A stretch of DNA of 64,000 nt from BRHc4a sp049325055 (GTDB lineage Bacteria; Bacillota; Desulfotomaculia; Desulfotomaculales; Desulfocucumaceae), in the NCBI GenBank assembly GCA_049325055.1, contig JBMOPB010000024.1, positions 62,001-126,000 of the forward strand, written 5' to 3'. Below the pieces are notes generated by a model. That model saw only the letters and a list, made by a program, of their open reading frames with translations. It had not been told where the DNA came from and made no database searches. The position numbers and the translations under genes are program-made. Positions 56,836 to 64,000 of this stretch are shown piece by piece; position 1 is the stretch's first letter, and every line of letters begins with the position of its first letter.

Positions 56836-58707
56836 TTAATCAATGTCCTGCTCCTTTATAAGTTTGTCGTCTATATAGACCCTTATGGTGGCCCTCCCCC
56901 AGTACCTGACCGTTTTCACCACCTGGTCGCCCGGGTTGTGGGTGTTTACATAGGCGTCATTGGTGCCACGCACGTCGGTAACCGTTATCTTCACCACGTG
57001 CGGCTTACCGTCATTCGGAATTTCCCGGACGGTGACGGTGGCGTCCCTGGCCGAGGGGCCCGGGCCGTTGCTGACATTGACCTTTACACTGGTCCCTTCA
57101 ACCACATTCTCTCCCGGACCCGGAGTCTGGGAGACGATCTGCCCCCTGAGATACTGTGCGCTGTACTGGTATATTATATCCTTGTCCAGTTCCAGCTTTA
57201 CCTCGCTGAGCCTGGACCTGGCCTGATCGATGTACAGGCCCCTCAGGTCCGGTATTTTTCTTGACGCCGGCTCAGGCCCCTTGGAAACCCGGACCACCAC
57301 TTTTGAGCCCTTGGGTGCCCGTGCATTGGCGGCCGGCTGCTGGTCCATGACAAGGCCCTTCTCAACCTCGCTGCTGAATTCCTCCCTGGGGGGCTCCTCC
57401 ATTTCAAATCCTGCCTCTGCCAGCTTTATCTTGGCGTCGACGACGCTCCGCCTGACCACGCTGGGAACGGTCCTGAGGTCCGATCCCTTGCTGACCGTAA
57501 GGGTGATTACCCTGTTGATTTTCACGGGCGGGTCGTTTGGCCCGTAGTCCTGGGCTATGACCTGACCCTCAGGGGCAGTGTTGTCGTATTGTTCTTTGGT
57601 CTTGGCTTTCAGTTTCTTTTCGGCCAGTATCTGCTCCGCCTCGGCCACCTGCTTGCCCACCACATTGGGCACCTTGACCTCAGGGACGTTTACGAACCTG
57701 TAATAGCCATAGGCCGCCGCCCCTATCAAAATGGCGATCAATGTTATCAGAGCCCCCCACCCGGCGGGGCTCAGCCTTTTGGCCGGCTTTGCACGAGCCG
57801 GGGAAGGATGGGCGGAGGCCCTGAGGGCCTGCATGTCATCCCTGTCTATGGCTATTATGCGGGTGGTATCGCCATCCTCGCCGGTAAGAGACTCTTCAAG
57901 GCTGAAGGACATTTCCCGGGCGCTGCCGTACCTCCTGTCGGGATCTTTGTGAAGGGCCTTCATCACCGCCCACTCCAAAGCAGCCGGAACGTCGGGATTT
58001 CTCCTGGCAATGGGGTCGGGGACGTTTTGAATATGCTTTATGGCAATGGATATGGGGCTGTCACCGCTGAAGGGAACACTTCCGGCCAACATCTCATACA
58101 GAACAACCCCCAGGGAATATATGTCCGACTTATGGTCTGCCACCTCGCCCCTGGCCTGTTCCGGGGAAAGGTAGTGCACCGATCCCACAATGGTGTCGGA
58201 GGTCGTCACGGTGGCGGCGCTGGCCTCCCTGGCGATTCCGAAATCGGTCAGCTTTGCCCGGCCGGACCTTGTTATAAGAATGTTATGGGGCTTGACGTCC
58301 CTGTGGACTATATTGTTCTCGTGGGCGTGGTCAAGGGCGTCGCAGACCTGCCTGGCTATTCTCACGGCCCTGTCCGGCTCCAGCCGGCCCTCCCTTTTTA
58401 TAATGCTCCTCAAGTCTTCCCCGTCGACATACTCCATTACCAGGTAGTGCATGTCTCCTTCTCTGCCGACGTCGTGTATGCTGACAATATTCGGGTGCGA
58501 AAGGCTTGCCACCGACTGGGCCTCACGTCTGAATCGCCTGACAAAATCTTCATCCGAGGTATATTCGGGGCGCAGCAGTTTGATGGTGACCGTTCGGTTG
58601 AGAATGGTGTCTCGGCCCTTGTAGACTATGGCCATTCCGCCACCGCCGATTTGTTCAAGTATCTCATACCTGTTTCCCAGCATTTTCCCAATCACTTGGC
58701 CCTTCAC
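56836..58707 (-). CDS. prkC: PASTA-domain Ser/Thr protein kinase (PrkC/PknB type)
   Basis: Membrane kinase sensing peptidoglycan. The cytoplasmic kinase domain (about 13-275) has IGGGGMAIVYKG, VHRDVKPHNILI, DFG and GSVHYLSPEQARG. A single span follows (about 319-340, WGALITLIAILIGAAAYGYY). Outside are three PASTA repeats (about 345-555, e.g. VPNVVGKQVAEAEQILAEKK) and an unassigned C-terminal domain of about 65 aa. Start GTG 58707 is given; a GTG four codons later is possible. In one operon with PP2C, FHA proteins and cell-wall enzymes. Confidence 0.95.
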   Translation of the reverse strand: MKGQVIGKMLGNRYEILEQIGGGGMAIVYKGRDTILNRTVTIKLLRPEYTSDEDFVRRFRREAQSVASLSHPNIVSIHDVGREGDMHYLVMEYVDGEDLRSIIKREGRLEPDRAVRIARQVCDALDHAHENNIVHRDVKPHNILITRSGRAKLTDFGIAREASAATVTTSDTIVGSVHYLSPEQARGEVADHKSDIYSLGVVLYEMLAGSVPFSGDSPISIAIKHIQNVPDPIARRNPDVPAALEWAVMKALHKDPDRRYGSAREMSFSLEESLTGEDGDTTRIIAIDRDDMQALRASAHPSPARAKPAKRLSPAGWGALITLIAILIGAAAYGYYRFVNVPEVKVPNVVGKQVAEAEQILAEKKLKAKTKEQYDNTAPEGQVIAQDYGPNDPPVKINRVITLTVSKGSDLRTVPSVVRRSVVDAKIKLAEAGFEMEEPPREEFSSEVEKGLVMDQQPAANARAPKGSKVVVRVSKGPEPASRKIPDLRGLYIDQARSRLSEVKLELDKDIIYQYSAQYLRGQIVSQTPGPGENVVEGTSVKVNVSNGPGPSARDATVTVREIPNDGKPHVVKITVTDVRGTNDAYVNTHNPGDQVVKTVRYWGRATIRVYIDDKLIKEQDID

Positions 58708-58711
58708 CCCC

Positions 58712-60205
58712 CTACGCTTTATTTGAAAGGTATTCCCTGATAATTTCCCTGGCCACAGGGGTCGATACGTAACCTCCGGACCCCGAGTTCTCCACTATCA
58801 CCGCCACCGCTATGCGCGGGTCGCCGGCCGGGGCGAAGCCCATAAACCAGGCGTGTGTCTGTCCGTGCGGGTTCTGGGCTGATCCGGTCTTGCCGGCCAC
58901 CCTGATTCCCTGCACACGAGCGCCCGAGGCGGTCCCCCGCTTTACCGCCTCCTCCATGGATGCGGCCAGAATTCCGGCCGTTTCCGGGGATACTGCGGTA
59001 TTCAGAACAGAGGGGGACATTTTTTTATGAACGCCGCCGCTCCTCCTGGTGACCTCTTCCAATACATAGGGCTTCATAATCACTCCCCGGTTGGCTATAC
59101 CGGCCGCCACCAAGGCCATCTGCACCGGTGTTACCAGTGTTCGCCCCTGTCCAATGGCGGTTGACGCCAGCTCCGGGGCACTCATTTTATTTGAGGGCAG
59201 CGTGCCCGGATTATATGAAATTTCCCCACTCAAGACAGGGTAGTTACCTTTATATGTGCCGCCCTTTTCATCATATTCGATTATATCAAAACCAAAGGAT
59301 TGGGCTGCTTTTTTTATTTTATCCTGTCCAAGTTCCAGCCCCAGTTCCCCGAAATAGCTGTTGCAGGACTGGGACACCGCCTCGGTGAAATCCACCTGTC
59401 CGTGAACGTCGTTATCCTTTAAAACAAATCCCTCCACAGTTATGCTTCCCCTGCAGTCAGTAATTTTGTCCGGCTTTTGCCGCCCTTCCAGGGCTGCGGC
59501 CCCGGTTATCATCTTGAAGGTGGAACCCGGCGGGTAGAGCCCCCTGGCCGCCCTGTTCAGCAAAGGGGCGGAATCGATCTGTGTTTTGAGAATGTCATAC
59601 CTGGTCACTTTGTTCTGAACTGTCTTTCCGTCTTTGACGGCGCTTTCGGTGCGCACCACCTCGTCAATGGTGTTCGGGTCAAAGGTAGGATTGCTCACCA
59701 TGGCCAGTACAGCCCCGGTGCGGGGGTCAAGGGCCACCACCGCACCGCTCCTGCCGCCCAGCATGTTGAGGGCCAGCCTCTGCAGACCTGCGTCCACGGT
59801 GAGGGTCACATTGTACCCGTATCTCTGCCTGCCCAGCATCCTGTCAATGGCTGCCTGCACCCGTCCGGCGTCATCCATGGCCAGAAGATACCCGTCAAAG
59901 GACGACTCCACACCGGTACGCCCGTACTGCTGTGATACGAATCCCAGGAGGTGGGCCGTTTCCCTCCCCCTGGGGTATAATCTTTTCTTTACTCCGTTGA
60001 CAACCCTGTCCTCGGCCAGCACTATCCCATTCCTGTCATATATGGTCCCCCTGACCACGGCCTCCTCGGCGGCCGCCAGCCGCCTGTTGTGGGGGTCGGT
60101 GGACAGTTTCGGCCCCACAATCACATTCAGATAACCCAGGTACATCGCCAGCACCGAGAATATTGTGATGAAAAAATACCCCAACTTCCTGATATTGTCA
60201 TTCAT
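58712..60205 (-). CDS. Penicillin-binding protein, PbpA/FtsI-like transpeptidase
   Basis: Class B PBP (497 aa) that crosslinks peptidoglycan. An N-terminal membrane anchor (LGYFFITIFSVLAMYLGYL) is followed by a short dimerisation domain and the transpeptidase: active Ser in PPGSTFK (about 228), SQSCN as motif 2, and GKTGSAQ as motif 3 (about 440). Small size and pairing with FtsW/RodA match PbpA of Actinobacteria and related Clostridial proteins. The stop is 5 bases before the kinase start, and its start overlaps ftsW by 8 bases. Confidence 0.94.
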   Translation of the reverse strand: MNDNIRKLGYFFITIFSVLAMYLGYLNVIVGPKLSTDPHNRRLAAAEEAVVRGTIYDRNGIVLAEDRVVNGVKKRLYPRGRETAHLLGFVSQQYGRTGVESSFDGYLLAMDDAGRVQAAIDRMLGRQRYGYNVTLTVDAGLQRLALNMLGGRSGAVVALDPRTGAVLAMVSNPTFDPNTIDEVVRTESAVKDGKTVQNKVTRYDILKTQIDSAPLLNRAARGLYPPGSTFKMITGAAALEGRQKPDKITDCRGSITVEGFVLKDNDVHGQVDFTEAVSQSCNSYFGELGLELGQDKIKKAAQSFGFDIIEYDEKGGTYKGNYPVLSGEISYNPGTLPSNKMSAPELASTAIGQGRTLVTPVQMALVAAGIANRGVIMKPYVLEEVTRRSGGVHKKMSPSVLNTAVSPETAGILAASMEEAVKRGTASGARVQGIRVAGKTGSAQNPHGQTHAWFMGFAPAGDPRIAVAVIVENSGSGGYVSTPVAREIIREYLSNKA

Positions 60206-61496
60206 AGGACCTTGCCTCGTGAGATATGTTCATCAGCATGCCAAGTATTATAAAATTGGCCACCATGGAGCTGCCACCGTAACTTATAAAGGGAAGCGTC
60301 ACACCGGTCAGCGGCAGGAGTTTGGTAACCCCGGCCACTATGGTAAACGCCTGGAGCCCCATGAGGGCGGTAAGGCCCGAGGCCAGAAGCTTCGAAAAAT
60401 CATCCTTTGAGTCCATTGCCACCTTCAGGCCGCGAAATATAAAAAACACGTATAAAAGAACTATTCCTACACCGCCCAAGAGTCCCATTTCCTCGGTTAT
60501 GGCGGCAAATATAAAATCGGTGTGCACCGCAGGAATATACAGCGGGTAGCCCCCGCCCAGCCCGGATCCTGTCATCCCCCCGGCGCCGATGGCGAACAGT
60601 GACTGAATTATCTGGTAGGCCTGGTTGTATGCCCTGTCTCCCAGTTCTATAAAGCCGTAGGGGTTTAAAAGCCAGATGTTGACCCTCTGCTTCACGTGAT
60701 CAAAAAGCAGGTAGCTGAGAGCCCCCCCGGCCATGAACAGGCCTAAGCCCACGGATACATACAGCATCCTGGCCGTCGCCACATACACCATGGCCAGAAA
60801 GGTCCCGAAATATATGAGGGCGGCCCCCAGGTCCCTCTGGAACACCAAGAGGAGAAGGGATATCCCCCACATGCCCAGAAGAGGCCCAAGTTCCCTGGGA
60901 CCAGGAATTGTAAAGCCCTTTAAAGACTCGGTGCCCCTGGCCAGAACCATCTTGTTTTCCGACATAAAGGAGGCCAGAAAAAGCACCACCAGTATCTTCA
61001 CAAATTCTGACGGCTGCAGGTGGAAAAGTCCGAAATCAATCCAACTCCTGGCCCCCCCCTGCTCAACCCCGAAGAAAATTGGTGTTATAAGCGCAAGCGC
61101 CCCCATGAGCCCGTATATATATTTATATTCCGAAAGCTTCCGGTAATTGGTAAAAAGCCTGGTGGTGAGGAACAGAAAAAACAGACCGGCCAGAAGCCAG
61201 ATAAACTGCCTCAATGCGTAAAACGGATTGATCCGGTACAGGAACACCAGGCCGGTATAGGACAATACCGCCACCACAGGCAGCAGAAACGGGTCGGCCC
61301 TGAAGTCAAGGGCCTGCCAGATCACTCCCACCAGCAGGAAGGCCAGGGCCGGAACCGCCGCGCCGATAAAAACGGTGCGGGCGTCGGCCCCCCGCCAGAG
61401 GTGGCCTGCAAAGGCTCCGGCGGACAGGTAAAGCCCGGCCAGAACAAGCAGCTTTATTTCGTGTTTTCTTATATCCTCCCGTACAGTGCTATTCAT
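60198..61496 (-). CDS. FtsW/RodA/SpoVE-family glycan polymerase
   Basis: SEDS peptidoglycan glycosyltransferase (432 aa, ten or so spans) working with the adjacent PBP. Family motifs: GGARSWIDFG in the large loop, LQPSEFVKILVVLFLA, GSGLGGGYPLYIPAVHTDFIFA and a final LPFISYGGSSM. RodA and FtsW cannot be separated by eye; pairing with a PbpA-type PBP favours a RodA-like role. Start overlaps the phosphatase gene by 8 bases. Confidence 0.94.
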   Translation of the reverse strand: MNSTVREDIRKHEIKLLVLAGLYLSAGAFAGHLWRGADARTVFIGAAVPALAFLLVGVIWQALDFRADPFLLPVVAVLSYTGLVFLYRINPFYALRQFIWLLAGLFFLFLTTRLFTNYRKLSEYKYIYGLMGALALITPIFFGVEQGGARSWIDFGLFHLQPSEFVKILVVLFLASFMSENKMVLARGTESLKGFTIPGPRELGPLLGMWGISLLLLVFQRDLGAALIYFGTFLAMVYVATARMLYVSVGLGLFMAGGALSYLLFDHVKQRVNIWLLNPYGFIELGDRAYNQAYQIIQSLFAIGAGGMTGSGLGGGYPLYIPAVHTDFIFAAITEEMGLLGGVGIVLLYVFFIFRGLKVAMDSKDDFSKLLASGLTALMGLQAFTIVAGVTKLLPLTGVTLPFISYGGSSMVANFIILGMLMNISHEARSYE

Positions 61497-62202
61497 CTAT
61501 TTCTACCACTATCACCGAAATGTTGTCGGTACCACCCCGGGAGAGCGCCTCGTCCACCAGGTTTTTCACCGCCTGGTCCGGGCCGGGGGCGGCTTTTACC
61601 AGTCTCATTATTTCCTCGTCTTCAACCAGCCCGTTAAGGCCGTCCGAGCACAACAGCACAAAGTCTCCCTGTTCCAGCCGAAGCCGGAACAGGTCCACTT
61701 CCACCGTGGGATCGGTTCCCAGCGCCCTGGTCAAAACGTTTCTGTGTGGGTGATCCCGGGCCTGCTCCTTTGTAATGCCTCCAAGCTTCAACATTTCCTG
61801 AACCAGGGAATGGTCCTCAGTAATGGAAATAATTTTTTCTCCACGTATTAAATAAGCCCTGCTGTCCCCGACGTGAACCAACACCAGGTCCCTTTCCCTG
61901 ATGACGGCCGCCGTAAGGGTGGTGCCCATCCCCCTGCAGGTCACGTCCTTGCCCGATGCCTCGTATACCCTGCTGTTGGCCAGGCGGGCACCCTCCAGAA
62001 GATTTTTTTCCACCTCGGACCGGTCTCCGTCCCACAGCTGGCGGGTAATGGACTCTATGGCCATGCGGCTGGCCACTTCCCCTGCCAGGTGCCCCCCCAT
62101 GCCGTCGGCAACGGCAAAAAGAGCCAGGTCGGGGACAACACATATACTATCCTCGTTTTGCTTCCTTACGAGCCCCACTTCTGTCGCCTGACTCCACCTC
62201 AT
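61489..62202 (-). CDS. PP2C-type Ser/Thr phosphatase (PrpC/Stp/PstP)
   Basis: Metal-dependent phosphatase (237 aa) that reverses the PASTA kinase. Family residues: VRKQNEDSI, FAVADGMGGHLAGEVAS, VHVGDSRAYLI, TRALGTD and LLCSDGLNGLVEDE. Unlike PstP of mycobacteria it has no membrane tail. GAGGTGGG precedes the ATG, which lies inside the end of fhaB (56-base overlap). Confidence 0.95.
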   Translation of the reverse strand: MRWSQATEVGLVRKQNEDSICVVPDLALFAVADGMGGHLAGEVASRMAIESITRQLWDGDRSEVEKNLLEGARLANSRVYEASGKDVTCRGMGTTLTAAVIRERDLVLVHVGDSRAYLIRGEKIISITEDHSLVQEMLKLGGITKEQARDHPHRNVLTRALGTDPTVEVDLFRLRLEQGDFVLLCSDGLNGLVEDEEIMRLVKAAPGPDQAVKNLVDEALSRGGTDNISVIVVEIDE

Positions 62203-62704
62203 ATGCCCACCTCACAAACTGCATGGTGATGTCACCGATCCTGATCCTGTCACCATCCGCCAGCACTGTTGGTTTATTTATCCTTACATCATTCAGATAC
62301 GTTCCGTTTTTACTGCCCCTGTCCTCAAGCCGGAACTGCCCGTCCTGTCCGAAAACCGCGGCGTGCTCCATTGATGCGAAGGGCTCCACCATGGTTATGG
62401 TGTTGCGGCTGCCCCTGCCAAGGGTGGCTTCCTCCCCGGTCTTCAGTGGAAAAACAGTACCCGGCGGCAGCCCCGGGTCGCCGGACGAGAGCACCACCAG
62501 ACCTGCCGGCGCTCCGGGCAGAGGCGCTGCCGCCAACTGGGCCAAACCGGCCGCAGCCTGGCCGGCGGGCTTCTTTCCTCCCGCCTCCCTCACAGGCTCC
62601 CGGGGCTTCAGGTCACGGAACATCATCCTTATCAACTGAAAAATAAAAACATACAGCAATATTAAAAATATGTAACGGAAGACCGTTAAAACAAAATCCA
62701 GCAA
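62147..62704 (-). CDS. Membrane-anchored FHA-domain protein (FhaB-like)
   Basis: A 185-aa protein: N-terminal membrane span (LLDFVLTVFRYIFLILLYVFI), a Pro/Ala-rich linker (about 45-85), and a C-terminal FHA domain (about 95-170, ATLGRGSRNTITMVEPFASMEHA and KNGTYLNDVRINK) that binds phosphothreonine. FhaB (FipA) of Actinobacteria has this order and operon place and binds kinase targets at the division site. TTG 62704 is one base after the fhaA stop, with AAGGTGGG inside fhaA as SD. Confidence 0.85.
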   Translation of the reverse strand: MLDFVLTVFRYIFLILLYVFIFQLIRMMFRDLKPREPVREAGGKKPAGQAAAGLAQLAAAPLPGAPAGLVVLSSGDPGLPPGTVFPLKTGEEATLGRGSRNTITMVEPFASMEHAAVFGQDGQFRLEDRGSKNGTYLNDVRINKPTVLADGDRIRIGDITMQFVRWAYEVESGDRSGARKEAKRG

Positions 62705-62705
62705 G

Positions 62706-63482
62706 CTAACCCACCTTAAAGGCGCACAGGGTAGTGCCGAATTTGACACTGTCGCCGTTTTCTAGTCTTCTTGTCTTGATGCGCTCACCATTGACGAAGG
62801 TTCCGTTTGTACTGTCCAGGTCGGTTATTACCCAGCCTTCCTTCAGGGGCTCCAGCCGCGCGTGCCTCCGCGACATGTTGGAGTCCGGCAGGGTGATGTC
62901 ACAGGATTCCCTTCTGCCGATCACCACGGGGTAGCCCTCCAGCTTGAAAATCTTGCCAGCCAGCGGCCCGTCCATTACCTCAAGGTAACTGCCGGGAGCC
63001 TGCCTCAAAATGGGTATGGGGGCTGTATCCCTGGCCGGACTGTAGTTCAGTGTATCCTCGAATTGATTTGTTGCCCCGTTTTCTTCTCCTTTGTTCGCTG
63101 AGGCTGCGCCGGAAGAATTGCCGAATTTCCCGGCAACCCTGATCTGCCCCGGCTTTAATTCACCGTCTTCAAAAAACTTCACCAGGGGATCGGCCACCAG
63201 GGTGAATTCCTTCTCTTCGGCCTTCTGCCTGAGGTAATCCTGAAGCTCCCCCGACAGCGCCTCCGCAAGGTACGATATTGAAGAATAGTCGTCGGGGCTT
63301 AAAAATACATCGTACTCGTTCGGGGCGTAGACCAGGTTGACGCTGACCCTTTTCCTGTCTCGCATTTCCCGGGCCAATCTTTTGGCAATGTCCAGCGGCT
63401 GCACGCGCCCTTTGAATTTATCCCTGAAAAATCCTTCAATGTACTTTTCCAGACTTCCTTCCAGTCCGGAGAAGAAACCCAT
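62706..63482 (-). CDS. DUF3662 plus FHA-domain protein (FhaA-like)
   Basis: A 258-aa protein with an N-terminal DUF3662 domain (about 1-120, EGSLEKYIEGFFRDKF, RVQPLDIAKRLAREM) and a C-terminal FHA domain (about 170-255, VIGRRESCDITLPDSNMSRRHA, DLDSTNGTFVNGERI). This is the FhaA architecture, which in mycobacteria binds cell-wall assembly proteins phosphorylated by PknB. ATG 63482 is preferred over TTG 63491 because AGGGG is 8 bases upstream. First gene of the run after rlmN. Confidence 0.9.
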   Translation of the reverse strand: MGFFSGLEGSLEKYIEGFFRDKFKGRVQPLDIAKRLAREMRDRKRVSVNLVYAPNEYDVFLSPDDYSSISYLAEALSGELQDYLRQKAEEKEFTLVADPLVKFFEDGELKPGQIRVAGKFGNSSGAASANKGEENGATNQFEDTLNYSPARDTAPIPILRQAPGSYLEVMDGPLAGKIFKLEGYPVVIGRRESCDITLPDSNMSRRHARLEPLKEGWVITDLDSTNGTFVNGERIKTRRLENGDSVKFGTTLCAFKVG

Positions 63483-63555
63483 CAAACTCAACCCCTGACC
63501 TTAATAATACACCCCGCTCCGAGATGGATGCGGCTTTTTTGGTGTATTATCCCCT

Positions 63556-64000
63556 TTATTTTTCCTTTTTTTCCAATGCCGCCGGCCGCCCGGCGCCGGA
63601 CATTCTTCTTCTGAGCTGGCCGCAGGCTGCATCTATGTCGCCGCCCAGCTCACGCCTTACCGTGGCCTCAACACCGGACCTCTCCAAAACCGCCCTGAAC
63701 TTCTTTATAGCCTCCGGGGAAGGCCTTTTAAAACCTCGCTCCCCCACCGGGTTGTACGGTATAAGATTTACATGGCCGGGCATTCCGGAAATCAGCCGTG
63801 CCAGTTTGCCGGCCTGGGCCGGGCTGTCGTTTACCCCCGCCATCAGGGCGTACTCGAAGGTGATCCTCCTCCCGGTCCTGCGGTAGTAGAAACGGCAGGC
63901 CTCCATAAGGTCCTCCAGGGGATATTTTCTGTTCAGTGGAACCAGCCTGTTCCTCAGCTCATTGTCCGCGGCGTGAAGGGAAACCGCAAGGGTGAGCGGA
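63556..64000 (-). CDS. rlmN: 23S rRNA (adenine-2503-C2)-methyltransferase, C-terminal part
   Basis: Radical-SAM enzyme that methylates A2503 of 23S rRNA. The window edge cuts off the N-terminal part and the radical-SAM cysteines; about 148 C-terminal codons are present. Recognised by LTLAVSLHAADNELRNRLVP, FEYALMAGVNDSPAQA and the C-terminal LIPYNP...RRELGGDIDAACGQL. rlmN upstream of the phosphatase/kinase genes is typical Gram-positive order. A gap of 73 bases separates it from fhaA. Confidence 0.95.
   Translation of the reverse strand, partial: PLTLAVSLHAADNELRNRLVPLNRKYPLEDLMEACRFYYRRTGRRITFEYALMAGVNDSPAQAGKLARLISGMPGHVNLIPYNPVGERGFKRPSPEAIKKFRAVLERSGVEATVRRELGGDIDAACGQLRRRMSGAGRPAALEKKEK

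Noticed and set aside
57589..58740. 383-codon open frame opposite the PASTA kinase
   Set aside because: Antisense shadow of an intact kinase gene, without recognisable motifs.
1..64000. tRNA, rRNA, CRISPR arrays, prophage or complete insertion sequences
   Set aside because: A read of both strands showed no cloverleaf with conserved tRNA boxes, no regularly spaced repeats, and no transposase or phage structural gene.

Overview
The window looks like chromosomal DNA of an anaerobic, endospore-forming Gram-positive bacterium of the Clostridia, most like the Peptococcaceae (Pelotomaculum/Desulfotomaculum relatives). The lineage is inferred from gene content, not from a marker search. Sporulation is shown by germination protease gpr next to an alpha/beta-type small acid-soluble spore protein gene. 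Low-G+C Gram-positive synteny is shown by rsmD-coaD, recG near rpmB, and rlmN...PASTA kinase-rsgA-rpe. Anaerobic metabolism is shown by an aldehyde ferredoxin oxidoreductase with its ferredoxin, a bifunctional AdhE, a succinate dehydrogenase/fumarate reductase, an ADP-forming acyl-CoA synthetase and an AMP-forming acyl-CoA synthetase. TTG and GTG starts with strong Shine-Dalgarno sites are common.

Layout. 0-7 kb: a TRAP transporter (dctP and a dctQM fusion), a GlcG/HbpS-like protein, and a ferredoxin-AOR operon. 7-17 kb: adhE on the minus strand, then small zinc-ribbon or membrane proteins, a HAD nucleotidase, an EamA exporter, and two exported proteins. 17-25 kb: the sdh/frd CAB operon, a YkvI-type carrier, three small unknown genes, and an unknown transporter. 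The transporter lies beside a 100-N gap with identical 127-bp sequence on both sides, which is almost certainly an assembly artefact. 25-31 kb: ADP-forming acyl-CoA synthetase plus a BioD/DRTGG protein, coaD-rsmD, gpr and ssp. 31-39 kb: recG, rpmB, a methyltransferase, Nudix, rmuC, dapL and a nicotinate phosphoribosyltransferase-like gene behind a terminator-bearing leader. 39-43 kb: ribD-ribE-ribBA-ribH, with consensus promoter, FMN riboswitch and terminator. 43-55 kb: acyl-CoA synthetase, a BusR-like regulator, a CBS/ACT protein, a predicted ABC-class ATPase, a lone CheW, NamZ, a PilZ protein, and two PLP enzymes including threonine synthase. 55-64 kb: a morphogenesis and signalling operon in which fhaA-fhaB-stp-ftsW/rodA-pbp-PASTA kinase is followed by rsgA and rpe; rlmN is cut by the window edge.

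How the genes work together. Carbon metabolism centres on organic acids and aldehydes: uptake by TRAP, aldehyde/acid conversion by AOR, aldehyde/alcohol conversion by AdhE, acyl-CoA formation or ATP recovery by the two synthetases, and succinate/fumarate exchange with the quinone pool. The last operon couples septal or cell-elongation peptidoglycan synthesis to Ser/Thr phosphorylation, with FHA readers and a PP2C eraser.

No tRNA, rRNA, CRISPR array, intact insertion sequence or prophage was recognised. The least explained items are the leader before the phosphoribosyltransferase gene (39.02-39.16 kb), a possible short transcript before the sdh operon (17.01-17.07 kb), a dispersed GGATTCTGG-type repeat, and several very small conserved-looking genes.
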